A stretch of DNA of 64,000 bases from Zoogloea sp041917255 (lineage in GTDB: Bacteria > Pseudomonadota > Gammaproteobacteria > Burkholderiales > Rhodocyclaceae): positions 95,396 to 159,395 of the forward strand of contig JAYRYA010000007.1 of assembly GCA_041917255.1 (NCBI GenBank). Reading direction: 5' to 3'. Position numbers and translations under genes: made by a program. Shown piece by piece: positions 52,499 through 62,213 of the stretch. The notes under the pieces are model-generated. The model was given only the letters and a program-made list of their open reading frames with translations. It was not told the DNA's origin and made no database searches. Within the stretch, counting starts at the first letter, position 1. Every line of letters starts with the position of its first letter.

Positions 52499-53971
52499 TT
52501 ATCCCAGCTTCTTCTTCAACAATTCATTCACCTGCGCCGGGTTGGCCTTGCCTTTGCTGGCCTTCATGCACTGGCCGACCAGCGCGTTGAAGGCCTTCTC
52601 CTTGCCGGCGCGGAATTCCTCGACGGACTTCTGGTTGGCGGCCAGCACCTCGTCGATGATTGCCTCGATGGCGCCGGTGTCGGTGACCTGCTTGAGGCCC
52701 TGGGCTTCGATGATGGCGTCGGCGGCGTTTGCATCATCGCCGCCTTCCTTGTTCCACAGCGCCTCGAAGACCTTCTTGGCGATGGCGTTGGAGATGGTGT
52801 TGTCGGCGATGCGGGCGACCAGGCCGGCGAGTTGCGTGGCACTCACCGGGCTGTCGGTGATGTCCAGCTCGGCCTTGTTGAGGCGCGCGGCAAGCTCGCC
52901 CATCACCCAGTTGGCGCACGTTTTGGCGTTGGCGGCGCCGGCCGCGGCGACGGCATCCAGGTAGAACTGGGCGGTCTCGCGGCTGGCGGTGAGGGTGGTG
53001 GCGTCGTAGGCGGAGAGGCCGTATTCGCCCTGGAAACGGGCCGACAGGGCGGCGGGCAGCTCGGGCATCTCGCCCTTCACGCGGGCTATCCAGTCGGCGC
53101 CGATGACCAGCGGCAGCAGGTCGGGGTCGGGGAAGTAGCGGTAGTCGTGGGCGTCTTCCTTGCTGCGCATGGCGCGGGTCTCGCCGGTGTCCGGGTCGAA
53201 CAGCACGGTGGCCTGCTGAACCTTGCCGCCGTCTTCGATGAGGTCGATCTGCCACTGGATTTCGTAGTCGATGGCCTGCTGCAGGAAGCGGAAGCTGTTG
53301 AGGTTCTTGATCTCGCGACGGGTGCCGAACTCGGCCTGCCCGCGGGGGCGTACCGAGACGTTGGCGTCGCAGCGGAAGGAGCCTTCCTGCATGTTGCCGT
53401 CGCAGATGTCGATCCAGCGCACCAGTGCGTGGAGCGCCTTGGCGTAGGCCACCGCCTCGGCGGACGAGCGCATGTCGGGCTCGGAGACGATCTCGAGGAG
53501 CGGCGTGCCGGCGCGGTTGAGATCGATGCCGGTCATGCCGTGGAAGTCCTCGTGGAGGCTCTTGCCGGCGTCTTCTTCAAGGTGGGCGCGGGTGAGATTG
53601 ACGCGCTTCTCGTAATGGCCGCCCTTGCCGTCGGGCACCAGCAGGTCGAGGTGGCCGCCCTGGACGACCGGCAGCTCGAACTGGCTGATCTGGTAGCCCT
53701 TGGGGAGATCGGGGTAGAAGTAGTTCTTGCGGGCAAAGATGCTCTTGGGCGACACGGTGGCGCCCACCGCGAGGCCGAAGCGGATCGCCCGCTCGACGGC
53801 GCCCTTGTTGAGCACCGGCAGCACGCCGGGCAGGGCGATATCCACCGCGCAGGCCTGCACGTTGGGTTCGGCGCCGAAGGCGATGCTGGCGCCGGAGAAG
53901 ATCTTGGATTGGGTGTTGAGCTGGGAGTGAACTTCCAGCCCGATGACGACTTCCCAGTCGGTTCTGCTCAT
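52499..53971 (-). CDS. gatB: Aspartyl/glutamyl-tRNA amidotransferase subunit B
   Basis: 490 residues. GatB binds misacylated Glu-tRNA(Gln) or Asp-tRNA(Asn) and phosphorylates and amidates the acyl group with ammonia from GatA. Family marks are WEVVIGLEVHSQLNTQSKIF at the start, KNYFYPDLPKGYQISQ, DLNRAGTPLLEIVSEPD and the C-terminal YqeY-like tail (VGQCMKASKGKANPAQVNELL). It is separated from gatA by a lipoprotein gene and followed by a terminator. Confidence 0.97.
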   Translation of the reverse strand: MSRTDWEVVIGLEVHSQLNTQSKIFSGASIAFGAEPNVQACAVDIALPGVLPVLNKGAVERAIRFGLAVGATVSPKSIFARKNYFYPDLPKGYQISQFELPVVQGGHLDLLVPDGKGGHYEKRVNLTRAHLEEDAGKSLHEDFHGMTGIDLNRAGTPLLEIVSEPDMRSSAEAVAYAKALHALVRWIDICDGNMQEGSFRCDANVSVRPRGQAEFGTRREIKNLNSFRFLQQAIDYEIQWQIDLIEDGGKVQQATVLFDPDTGETRAMRSKEDAHDYRYFPDPDLLPLVIGADWIARVKGEMPELPAALSARFQGEYGLSAYDATTLTASRETAQFYLDAVAAAGAANAKTCANWVMGELAARLNKAELDITDSPVSATQLAGLVARIADNTISNAIAKKVFEALWNKEGGDDANAADAIIEAQGLKQVTDTGAIEAIIDEVLAANQKSVEEFRAGKEKAFNALVGQCMKASKGKANPAQVNELLKKKLG

Positions 53972-54000
53972 GGTGGCTCTCTAGATTTGGTGTCGTTCGT

Positions 54001-54513
54001 TCAGTCGCAGTGGCCGGTGCTCTTGTCGATCAGGAGCGGCCACACGTAATCGTGGGCGCTGGCCGGGCTGCACAGGGTGTGGCAGTTGGCAAAGGCGACG
54101 GTGATCTGGTCGCCCTGTTCCCACATGTGAACCCGGCAGTCCCGCGCGCCGGCGAGTTCGACGGAGGGCAGGGCCTGGGTCTGGCGGAACTGGGCGAGGT
54201 CGTAGCGGCAGGTGCCGCGCTTGGGCATCGTCACTTCGGCCTTGAAGGCATTGACCTTGGAGTTGACCACATCGACGGTGGCGCTGCCGAAGTTGCCGGT
54301 CTCGTCCTTGAACTTGCATTGCGTGCTCACCGAGAAGGTGCGCAGGGGCATCGGCTTGAGCCGGCTTTCGCTGCGGGTGGCGGGCCGCTCGACGATGCCG
54401 CCGCCCGTGCCGCCGCCGTCCGCGGGGCTGCCGACGGAAGGCGCGTCGAGGGTGCCGCAGCCGGCGAGGGCGGCGAGCACCACGGCGAGGAGCGCGCGCT
54501 GGATCGGCTTCAT
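54001..54513 (-). CDS. Lipoprotein of unknown function within the gat operon
   Basis: 170 residues. A clear lipobox LAGC with Cys19 follows a short hydrophobic signal. After a Gly/Pro-rich linker the mature domain contains five cysteines (for example TQCKFKDE, GTCRYDL, RDCRVHMW, CHTLC), suggesting disulfides in the periplasm. No family is recognised. It lies 8 bp after gatA and 29 bp before gatB on the same strand. Confidence 0.75.
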   Translation of the reverse strand: MKPIQRALLAVVLAALAGCGTLDAPSVGSPADGGGTGGGIVERPATRSESRLKPMPLRTFSVSTQCKFKDETGNFGSATVDVVNSKVNAFKAEVTMPKRGTCRYDLAQFRQTQALPSVELAGARDCRVHMWEQGDQITVAFANCHTLCSPASAHDYVWPLLIDKSTGHCD

Positions 54514-54521
54514 CGCGGGGT

Positions 54522-55973
54522 TCAGGCCTGCGGCGTCCGGGCGTGCCAGTCGGTGGCTTGCTGGAACTGGTGGGCAACGCCCAGCAGGCGGGCTTCGTCG
54601 AAGTAGTTGCCGATCAGCTGCAGGCCCACCGGCAGGCCGCGCTGGCCAAAGCCGGCCGGGTGCGACAGGCCGGGCAGGCCGGCGAGGTTGACGGCCACGG
54701 TGTAGATGTCGCCCAGATACATCTGCACCGGATCGTCGGTCTTGGCGCCGATGCCGAAGGCGGTGGTCGGGGCGGTGGGGCCGGCGATCACGTCGCACTG
54801 CTGGAAGGCGGCGGCGAAGTCGTTGGCGATCAGGCGGCGGAGCTTCTGGGCCTTGATGTAGTAGGCGTCGTAGTAGCCGTGGGAGAGCACGTAGGTGCCC
54901 ACCAGGATGCGCCGCTTGACCTCGTCGCCGAAGCCCTGGGCGCGGCTCTTGCAGTACATGTCGTTGAGGTCGGTGTATTCGGCGGCGCGGTGGCCGTAGC
55001 GCACGCCGTCGAAGCGGCTGAGGTTGGAGCTGGCTTCGGCCGGGGCGATCACGTAGTAGGCGGGGATCGCCAGGCGGGCGTTGGGCAGGCTCACCTCGAC
55101 GGTGGTGGCGCCGAGCTTGCGGTATTCGGCCAGTGCCGCTTCCACTGCGGCGCGCACGTCGTCGTCCATGCCGTCGGCGAAGAACTCCTTGGGCAGGCCG
55201 ATACGCAGGCCGGCGAGGGGTTTGCCCAGCTCACGACTGTAGTCTTCGGTCTCGCGTTCAAGGCTGGTGGAATCCCGCGGGTCGTGGCCGGTCATCGCGG
55301 AGAGCAGCAGCGCGCAGTCTTCGGCCGAACGGGCGAAGGCGCCGCCCTGGTCCAGCGATGAGGCGTAGGCGATCATGCCGTAGCGCGACACGGTGCCGTA
55401 GGTGGGCTTGATGCCGGTGACGCCGCAGAACGACGCCGGCTGGCGCACCGAGCCGCCGGTGTCGGTGCCGGTGGCGATGGGCACCATGCGCGCCGCGATG
55501 GCTGCCGCCGAGCCGCCGGACGAGCCGCCCGGTACGCAGTCGAGGTTCCAGGGGTTGCGGGTGGGGCCGGCGTTGGAGTTCTCGTTGGACGAGCCCATCG
55601 CGAACTCGTCCATGTTGGTCTTGCCGACCATCACCGCGCCGGCCTGCTTGAGCAGGGCGACCACGTGGGCGTCGTAGGGGCTCACGAAGTTGGCGAGCAT
55701 CTTCGAGCCGCAGGTGGTGAGCACGCCTTCGGTACAGAACACATCCTTGTGGGCGAGCGGGATGCCGGTGAGCGGGCCGGCATTGCCGGCTTGGATGCGC
55801 GCGTCGGCATCGGCAGCGGCTTTCAGGGCGCTGTCGCGACAGGTGGTGACGAAGGCGTTGATGCGCCCGTTGCCGGCATCGATGCGGGCGAGGCTTTCGG
55901 TGGCGAGTTCGACGGCGGAGACGCGCTTCGCGCGAAGGGCGGCGGCGATGTCCTTGAGGCTGGAGTCGATCAT
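54522..55973 (-). CDS. gatA: Aspartyl/glutamyl-tRNA amidotransferase subunit A
   Basis: 483 residues, amidase-signature enzyme that releases ammonia from glutamine for GatB. The Ser-cis-Ser-Lys region is intact: GIPLAHKD with the catalytic Lys near residue 76 and the Gly/Ser-rich GGSSGGSAAAIAARM around 149-163. The following GTDTGGSVRQPASFCG is also typical. It lies 63 bp downstream of gatC. Confidence 0.97.
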   Translation of the reverse strand: MIDSSLKDIAAALRAKRVSAVELATESLARIDAGNGRINAFVTTCRDSALKAAADADARIQAGNAGPLTGIPLAHKDVFCTEGVLTTCGSKMLANFVSPYDAHVVALLKQAGAVMVGKTNMDEFAMGSSNENSNAGPTRNPWNLDCVPGGSSGGSAAAIAARMVPIATGTDTGGSVRQPASFCGVTGIKPTYGTVSRYGMIAYASSLDQGGAFARSAEDCALLLSAMTGHDPRDSTSLERETEDYSRELGKPLAGLRIGLPKEFFADGMDDDVRAAVEAALAEYRKLGATTVEVSLPNARLAIPAYYVIAPAEASSNLSRFDGVRYGHRAAEYTDLNDMYCKSRAQGFGDEVKRRILVGTYVLSHGYYDAYYIKAQKLRRLIANDFAAAFQQCDVIAGPTAPTTAFGIGAKTDDPVQMYLGDIYTVAVNLAGLPGLSHPAGFGQRGLPVGLQLIGNYFDEARLLGVAHQFQQATDWHARTPQA

Positions 55974-56036
55974 GGTGCGGGATGCAAAGTGAGGCGGCAG
56001 CCGGGGCTGCTCGCGGAAAACGGGATGGGTGGCGGC

Positions 56037-56324
56037 TTACTCGATGACCTTGGGCACCAGGTACAGCCCGGCCTCGGTCTGCGGGGCGATGGCCTGGAAG
56101 GCGTCGCGGCGGTCACGCTCGCTGACGACGTCGTCGCGCAGGCGCTGGGCGAGTTCCTGCGGGTGGCTCATGGGCTCGACCCCGTCGGTGTTCACCGCCT
56201 GCATTTCCTCGATCAGGCCGAAGATGCCGTTGAGTTTGGCCTGGGTGGCAGCGAGATCGCCCTCGGTGAGTTCAAGGCGGGCGAGCTTGGCGATGTGACG
56301 GACTTCGTCGGCGGAAAGTGTCAT
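56037..56324 (-). CDS. gatC: Aspartyl/glutamyl-tRNA amidotransferase subunit C
   Basis: 95 residues, normal length. GatC wraps around GatA and stabilises the GatAB complex. LSADEVRHIAKLARLELTEGD at the N-terminus (given in part) and LRDDVVSERDRRDAF near the C-terminus are family marks. It is first in the gat operon and divergent from mreB. Confidence 0.95.
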   Translation of the reverse strand: MTLSADEVRHIAKLARLELTEGDLAATQAKLNGIFGLIEEMQAVNTDGVEPMSHPQELAQRLRDDVVSERDRRDAFQAIAPQTEAGLYLVPKVIE

Positions 56325-56432
56325 GGCAATTTACAAAGTTGCTTAAACGACAAAGGTTTGTAGGTTATCATAAGCGATTCTGTTGCCCCAATTCCCAACC
56401 CCTACAACGGCTTTTTCCGGGATTTTTCTCCG
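56325..56432. promoter_or_regulatory. Divergent gatC / mreB promoter region
   Basis: This 108-bp A/T-rich stretch must carry both promoters. TATCAT at 56366 is a possible -10 for mreB with a weak TTAAAC 17 bp upstream; the assignment is tentative. No operator was recognised. Confidence 0.4.
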
Positions 56433-57476
56433 ATGTTTGGTTCTCTGCGCTCTTACTTTTCGAACGATCTCGCCATTGACCTTGGCACCGCCAACACCCT
56501 GATCTACGTGCGTGGCAAGGGTATCGTTCTCGATGAACCGTCCGTGGTGGCGATTCGCACCGAAGGCGGTCCGAACGCCAAGAAGACCATCCTCGCCGTG
56601 GGGATGTCCGCCAAGCAGATGCTCGGCAAGACGCCGGGCAACATCACGGCCATCCGCCCGATGAAGGACGGCGTGATTGCCGACTTCACCGTCACCGAGC
56701 AGATGCTCAAGCAGTTCATCAAGAAGGTCCACGATACCCGCCTGTTCTCGCCCAGCCCGCGCATCATCATCTGCGTGCCCTGCGGTTCGACCCAGGTCGA
56801 GCGCCGCGCAATCCGCGAATCCGCCCTCGGCGCCGGTGCCAGCAATGTTTACCTGATCGAAGAGCCGATGGCCGCAGCGATTGGCGCCGGCATGCCCGTG
56901 GCCGATGCGACCGGCTCGATGGTCGTCGATATCGGCGGCGGCACCACCGAAGTGGGCGTGATCTCCCTGGGCGGCATGGTGTACGCCGGTTCGATCCGCG
57001 TCGGCGGCGACAAGTTCGACGAAGCCATCGTCAATTACATCCGCCGCAACTACGGCATGCTGATCGGCGAGACCACCGCCGAATCCATCAAGAAGGAAAT
57101 CGGCTCGGCCTTCCCGGGTTCCGAGGTCAAGGAGATGGAAGTCAAGGGTCGCAACCTGGCTGAAGGCATTCCCCGCGCCTTCACCATCTCGTCCAACGAG
57201 ATCCTCGAAGCCCTCACCGAACCGCTCAACCAGATCGTCTCCGCGGTCAAGATCGCGCTTGAGCAGACCCCGCCCGAGCTGGGCGCCGACATCGCCGAGC
57301 GCGGCATGGTGCTCACCGGCGGTGGTGCGCTCCTCCGCGACCTCGATCGTCTGCTGATGGAAGAAACCGGCCTGCCGGTGATCGTCGCCGACGACCCGCT
57401 GACCTGCGTGGTACGCGGCTCGGGCATGGCCCTCGAAAAGATGGACCAGCTCGGCTCCATCTTCACCAGCGAGTAA
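56433..57476 (+). CDS. mreB: Rod-shape-determining actin homologue MreB
   Basis: 347 residues. MreB forms membrane-associated filaments that organise lateral cell-wall synthesis. Actin-fold nucleotide-binding motifs are visible: IDLGTANTLIY near residue 16, VVDIGGGTTEVGVI near 165 and GMVLTGGGALLRDLD near 290; the amphipathic N-terminus MFGSLRSYFSND is the usual membrane anchor. First gene of mreBCD-mrdA-rodA-rlpA. Confidence 0.98.
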   Translation: MFGSLRSYFSNDLAIDLGTANTLIYVRGKGIVLDEPSVVAIRTEGGPNAKKTILAVGMSAKQMLGKTPGNITAIRPMKDGVIADFTVTEQMLKQFIKKVHDTRLFSPSPRIIICVPCGSTQVERRAIRESALGAGASNVYLIEEPMAAAIGAGMPVADATGSMVVDIGGGTTEVGVISLGGMVYAGSIRVGGDKFDEAIVNYIRRNYGMLIGETTAESIKKEIGSAFPGSEVKEMEVKGRNLAEGIPRAFTISSNEILEALTEPLNQIVSAVKIALEQTPPELGADIAERGMVLTGGGALLRDLDRLLMEETGLPVIVADDPLTCVVRGSGMALEKMDQLGSIFTSE

Positions 57477-57594
57477 GACGCGTCGCAAACGACCGGGGCG
57501 CCCGCGGTGAACCTCCCGTTCCCCTGCGTGCGTCGCCTGCCCGGGCTGGTCCCGGGCGCGGTCGTTTGTCGATCGACCTGAGCGCCCCCGTCCG

Positions 57595-58512
57595 ATGGTC
57601 GGCCATTCGCCTCCTCCCTTCTTCAAACGCGGGCCTGCGCCGCTGGCCAAGCTCGTGTTCTTCGTCGTCGTCTCGCTGGCGCTGTTGGTCTCCGACCTCA
57701 ACCTGCGCTACCTCGACGCCTTCCGTCAGGGCCTGTCGGTGCTTGCCTATCCGCTGCAGATGGCGGCCGCCACGCCGGCGGATTTCGTGCGCAATGCCTC
57801 CGACTACTTCGCCTCGCTGGTGCGCCTGCAGATCGAGAACAAGGAACTCAAGAGCAAGCAGCTTCAGGGCGCCGAGCGCCTGCTGCGCCTCGACCAGATC
57901 GAGCAGGAGAACCGCCATCTGCGGGCGCTGCTCGAAGCCCGCGAGCGTCAGCCGGTGAAATCGGTGGTGGCCGAGATCATGTACACCGCGAAAGACCCGT
58001 TCTCGCGCAAGGTGATCCTCGACAAGGGCGCACAGGCCGGCGTCGAGCCCGGCCAGGCGGTGGTGGACGACGCTGGCGTGATCGGGCAGATCACCCGGGT
58101 CTTTCCGATGCAGTCCGAGCTCACGCTGCTCACCGACAAGGATCAGGCGATCCCAGTGACGATCGTGCGCAGCGGTCTGCGGGCGGTGCTCTTCGGATCG
58201 GGCAACGGTCTGATGGAGCTGCGCTACCTGGCCGCCAACGCCGACGTGCAGGCGGGCGACAAGGTGGTCACGTCGGGGCTGGATGGGGTCTTCCTGGCCG
58301 GGCTGCCGGTGGCAACGGTGGCGCGGGTCGAGCGCGACCAGGCCCAGGCTTTTGCCCGCATCCCATGCCTGCCGGCCGCGGGTGTGGAGCAGTTCAGCCA
58401 CGTGCTGGTGCTGGGGCACCGCGAGAGCCTGCCGCCGCGCCCGCCAGAGCCCGAGGTCATCAACAAGGGCAAGGGCAGCAAGGTTCGCAAGGCCAGGGCC
58501 GCGAAGGAGTAA
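57595..58512 (+). CDS. mreC: Rod-shape-determining protein MreC
   Basis: 305 residues: a short cytoplasmic start, one transmembrane helix (about 20-40), a coiled coil (about 70-110, RLQIENKELKSKQLQ) and the periplasmic beta-barrel pair (VILDKGAQAGVEPGQAVVDDAGVIGQI split by loops). MreC links MreB to PBP2 and RodA. The 118-bp gap from mreB holds no obvious terminator. The start at 57595 gives a basic segment before the helix. Confidence 0.95.
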   Translation: MVGHSPPPFFKRGPAPLAKLVFFVVVSLALLVSDLNLRYLDAFRQGLSVLAYPLQMAAATPADFVRNASDYFASLVRLQIENKELKSKQLQGAERLLRLDQIEQENRHLRALLEARERQPVKSVVAEIMYTAKDPFSRKVILDKGAQAGVEPGQAVVDDAGVIGQITRVFPMQSELTLLTDKDQAIPVTIVRSGLRAVLFGSGNGLMELRYLAANADVQAGDKVVTSGLDGVFLAGLPVATVARVERDQAQAFARIPCLPAAGVEQFSHVLVLGHRESLPPRPPEPEVINKGKGSKVRKARAAKE

Positions 58513-58515
58513 ACC

Positions 58516-59037
58516 GTGCAACCGACCAACCGTTCGAGCCGCATCCTGCTTCCGGTGAAGATGTGGTTTGTTTACCTGACCCTCTTCATCGCGCTGTTCC
58601 TCAACTACGTCCCTACCGGCCATCTGCCGGCCGTGCCGGATTTCGTGGCCTTGGTGCTGGCCTTCTGGTGCGTGCGCGAGCCGCTCAAGATCGGTATCGG
58701 TACCGGTTTCGTAGTCGGCCTGATGACCGACGTGGGCGTCGGCGCCGCGATGGGGCAGCACGCGTTTTCCTACGTGCTGCTGGCCTACGCGGCCAACGAA
58801 CTGTCGCGTCGGGTGCTGTGGTTCACGCCGGTGGAGCAGGCGCTCCACGTGCTTCCGCTACTGTTCCTGTCCCAGGTGGTGATGGTGATCGTGCGTCTGA
58901 TGGCTGGGGCCGAATTCCCTGGCTGGTGGATGTTCTTCGGCTGTTTTGTGGCCGCCCTGCTGTGGATTCCGCTGCATTACGTGCTGCTGCTGCCCCAGTA
59001 CCAGCCGGTGGAGCGGGATGATAACCGGCCGATCTAG
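58516..59037 (+). CDS. mreD: Rod-shape-determining protein MreD
   Basis: 173 residues with five or six transmembrane helices, the MreD topology. It starts 3 bp after mreC, at a GTG giving MQPTNRSSRI. The internal GFVVGLMTDVGVGAAMGQHAFSY (seen in part) is a family mark. MreD modulates the MreC-PBP2 interaction in the inner membrane. Confidence 0.94.
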   Translation: MQPTNRSSRILLPVKMWFVYLTLFIALFLNYVPTGHLPAVPDFVALVLAFWCVREPLKIGIGTGFVVGLMTDVGVGAAMGQHAFSYVLLAYAANELSRRVLWFTPVEQALHVLPLLFLSQVVMVIVRLMAGAEFPGWWMFFGCFVAALLWIPLHYVLLLPQYQPVERDDNRPI

Positions 59038-59130
59038 TGAGGACCGGGGCGTGAGGGGCGAGGATTTGCTCATGTCTGTCGGTGTGCGCGCGCGCGTCGT
59101 GGGCGGCCGCGTGATCGGGGGGGCGGCCTG

Positions 59131-61035
59131 ATGACCTCCATCCGCACGCCCGAACAGGAGCTTGGCCGCTTCCGCACCCGGCTGGCAGTGGCAGGTGCGG
59201 TGGCGCTGGTGTGCTTCGGGCTGCTGGCGGCGCGCTTCTTTTATCTGCAGGTGGTGCGCTACGACTATTACTCCACCCGCGCCGAAGACAACCGGATCTC
59301 GCTGGTGCCCATCGTGCCCAACCGCGGCCTCATCATGGACCGCAACGGTACCGTGCTGGCCCGAAACTATTCGGCCTACACGCTGGAAATCACCCCGTCG
59401 CGGGTGGCGGATCTGGAGCAGACCATCGAGGCGCTCGCCAAGCTCGTCGACATCCAGCCCAAGGACCGCAAGCGGCTCAAGAAGCTGATGGACGAATCCA
59501 AGAGCTTCGAGTCGCTGCCGATCCGCAACCGCCTCACCGACGAGGAGGTTGCCCGCTTCATCGCCCAGCGCTACCGCTTCCCCGGTGTCGAGCTCAAAGC
59601 GCGGCTGTTCCGCGACTACCCGATGGGCGCTTTTGGCTCCCACATCATCGGCTACATCGGGCGGATCAACGACCGCGACCTGGAGCGCATCGAAGAAAAC
59701 GACGATTCCGCCAACTATCGCGGCACCGACCACATTGGCAAGGCCGGCCTCGAGAAGAGCTACGAGCGCGAGCTCCACGGCCAGACCGGCTACGAGGAGG
59801 TCGAGGTGGATTCCGGCGGCCGCGCGGTGCGGGCCCTGCGGCGCACCCCGGCCACGCCGGGCAACAATCTCGTGCTTACCGTCGACCTCAAGCTGCAGGA
59901 AGTCGTCGAGAAGGCGTTCGGCAATCGTCGGGGTGCGCTGGTGGCCATCGAGCCGGGTACAGGCGGCGTACTGGCGCTGGTGTCGGTGCCGACCTTCGAC
60001 CCCAACCTGTTTGTCGATGGAATTGCGCCCCAGGATTGGGAGGAGCTCAACAACTCGCCCAACCACCCGATGGTCAACCGTGCCCTCAACGGCGCCTATC
60101 CGCCGGGCTCGACCTTCAAGCCTTTCATGGCGCTGGCGGCGCTGATGAGCGGCAAGCGTACCGCCGGCCAGGCCATCTCCGACCCAGGCTACTTCGACTT
60201 CGGGGGCCACCACTTCCGCGATGACAAGGCGGGTGGTCACGGCATCGTGGATATGTACAAGTCCATCGTGCACTCCTGCGACACCTACTACTACCGTCTC
60301 GCCAACGACATGGGAATCGACTTGATCGCGTCCCAGATGGCCCAATTCGGTTTTGGCAGCCGGACCGGCATCGACATCGAGGGCGAAAGTTCCGGCGTGT
60401 TGCCGTCGCCCGAATGGAAGAAGCGCCGTTTCAAGAAGCCCGAGCAGCAGAAGTGGTTTGGCGGCGAGACCATCTCCATCGGCATCGGTCAGGGCTACAA
60501 CTCCTACACCATGCTGCAGCTCGCCCACGCCACGGCCACCGTGGCGGCGGGCGGGGTGATGTTCAAGCCCCACCTGGTCAAGTACATCGAAAGCGCCAAG
60601 GACGGCTCGCGCCGGCTGATCGAACCGCAGCCGATCAAGACCATCCCGATCCGCCAGGATCACCTGGACACCATCCGCCGCGCGATGGTCGGGGTGAATC
60701 GCGAAGGCACCGGCACCCGCGCCTTCGCCGGCGCGCCCTATCAGGCGGCGGGCAAGACGGGTACCGCCCAGGTGTTCTCCCTGAAGGGCGCCAAGTACAA
60801 CGCGCGGATCGCCGAGCGCCTGCGCGACCACGCGCTGTTCATCGCCTTCGCCCCGGCCGACAAGCCCACCATCGCCCTTGCGGTCCTGGTGGAAAACGGT
60901 GGCTTCGGCGCCGAGTCCGCTGCGCCGATCGCTCGCCAGGTGCTCGATTATTACCTCGTCGGAAAGCTGCCGGCTGGCATTGCGCCGGAGTATCCGGGCG
61001 CCGAAGGCGTGACAGGAGACAGCGCAGGTGATTGA
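59131..61035 (+). CDS. mrdA: Penicillin-binding protein 2 (elongation transpeptidase)
   Basis: 634 residues. A membrane anchor (about 18-42) precedes the PBP dimerisation domain and the transpeptidase domain with active-site Ser327 (STFK at 327-330), SCD near 376 and KTG at 542-544. It crosslinks peptidoglycan during cell elongation with RodA. The ATG at 59131 lies 93 bp after mreD. Its 3' end overlaps the rodA start by 8 bp. Confidence 0.97.
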   Translation: MTSIRTPEQELGRFRTRLAVAGAVALVCFGLLAARFFYLQVVRYDYYSTRAEDNRISLVPIVPNRGLIMDRNGTVLARNYSAYTLEITPSRVADLEQTIEALAKLVDIQPKDRKRLKKLMDESKSFESLPIRNRLTDEEVARFIAQRYRFPGVELKARLFRDYPMGAFGSHIIGYIGRINDRDLERIEENDDSANYRGTDHIGKAGLEKSYERELHGQTGYEEVEVDSGGRAVRALRRTPATPGNNLVLTVDLKLQEVVEKAFGNRRGALVAIEPGTGGVLALVSVPTFDPNLFVDGIAPQDWEELNNSPNHPMVNRALNGAYPPGSTFKPFMALAALMSGKRTAGQAISDPGYFDFGGHHFRDDKAGGHGIVDMYKSIVHSCDTYYYRLANDMGIDLIASQMAQFGFGSRTGIDIEGESSGVLPSPEWKKRRFKKPEQQKWFGGETISIGIGQGYNSYTMLQLAHATATVAAGGVMFKPHLVKYIESAKDGSRRLIEPQPIKTIPIRQDHLDTIRRAMVGVNREGTGTRAFAGAPYQAAGKTGTAQVFSLKGAKYNARIAERLRDHALFIAFAPADKPTIALAVLVENGGFGAESAAPIARQVLDYYLVGKLPAGIAPEYPGAEGVTGDSAGD

Positions 61036-62170
61036 TTCCCGCCTCGATCCCCGTAAGTGGCCCGGCTATCTCATGGCCCCGCTCGATGGCCCGCTCCTCA
61101 TCATCGTGCTGATCATCCTGGGCTTCGCGACGGTGGTGATGGTCAGCGCATCGCCTGAGCGCCTCGGCACCCTGGCGCTCAACATCGGTGTGGCTTTCGT
61201 GGTGATGTGGATTGCCGCCAGCGTTCCGCCCCAGCGCATGATGAGCATCGCGCTGCCACTGTATGTGCTGGGGGTGTTGCTGCTGATCGGGGTGGCGCTG
61301 TTCGGCGACGTCTCGAAGGGCGCGCGGCGCTGGCTCAATATCGGCGTGGCACGCATTCAGCCTTCAGAGCTGATGAAGATCTCGATGCCGCTGATGCTGG
61401 CCTGGTATTTCCAGCTGCGGGAGGGAGCGCTGCGGGTGCGTGACTTCTTCGTTGCAGCCGGCCTGCTGCTGGTGCCGGTGGCTTTGATCGCCAAGCAGCC
61501 GGACCTCGGCACCGCCTTGCTGGTGGCCGCTGCGGGCTTTTACGTGCTGTTTTTTGCCGGACTCACCTGGCGGCTCATCCTGCCGGTCGCCATCGTCGGC
61601 ATCGTCGCTATCGCGGCCATCGTTGCGATGGGGGACTCGATCTGCAAACCGGGAGTCGATTGGCCCGGGTTGCGTGAATATCAGAAGCACCGGGTGTGCA
61701 CCCTGCTTGACCCCACCTCCGACCCTCTCGGCAAGGGTTTCCACATCATTCAGTCGACCATCGCCATCGGCTCCGGCGGCGTGCTCGGGAAGGGGTGGGG
61801 GCACGGCACCCAGACCCATCTGGACTTCCTGCCGGAGCGACACACCGACTTCATCTTTGCGGTACTCACCGAAGAATTTGGGCTTGTCGGCGCGCTGGTG
61901 TTGGTGTTACTCTATATCTGTCTCATTTTTCGCGGTTTGTTTATCGCCGCAGGTGCCCCGACCCTGTTCTCGCGCCTTCTCGCTGGCGCGCTCACGCTGA
62001 TCTTCTTCACCTACGCGTTTGTGAACATGGGGATGGTGAGCGGAATCCTCCCCGTGGTGGGGGTTCCCTTGCCCCTTGTCAGTTACGGTGGCACTGCACT
62101 CGTTACCCTTTGTCTCGGTGTCGGAATGCTCATGAGCATCCAGCGTCACCGGCGTCGGGTAGGTACCTGA
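61028..62170 (+). CDS. rodA: Peptidoglycan glycosyltransferase RodA
   Basis: 380 residues, SEDS family, about ten transmembrane helices. FGDVSKGARRWLNIG and QPSELMKI near residues 95-120, KQPDLGTALL near 158 and the late ERHTDFIFAVLTEEFGL and GGTALVTLC are diagnostic. It polymerises glycan strands with PBP2. The GTG start at 61028 overlaps mrdA, so the two are translationally coupled. Confidence 0.97.
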   Translation: MIDSRLDPRKWPGYLMAPLDGPLLIIVLIILGFATVVMVSASPERLGTLALNIGVAFVVMWIAASVPPQRMMSIALPLYVLGVLLLIGVALFGDVSKGARRWLNIGVARIQPSELMKISMPLMLAWYFQLREGALRVRDFFVAAGLLLVPVALIAKQPDLGTALLVAAAGFYVLFFAGLTWRLILPVAIVGIVAIAAIVAMGDSICKPGVDWPGLREYQKHRVCTLLDPTSDPLGKGFHIIQSTIAIGSGGVLGKGWGHGTQTHLDFLPERHTDFIFAVLTEEFGLVGALVLVLLYICLIFRGLFIAAGAPTLFSRLLAGALTLIFFTYAFVNMGMVSGILPVVGVPLPLVSYGGTALVTLCLGVGMLMSIQRHRRRVGT

Positions 62171-62213
62171 ACCCGCGTGCGCCCTGGCGCATGCCCGAAC
62201 AGGAATACGTGTC

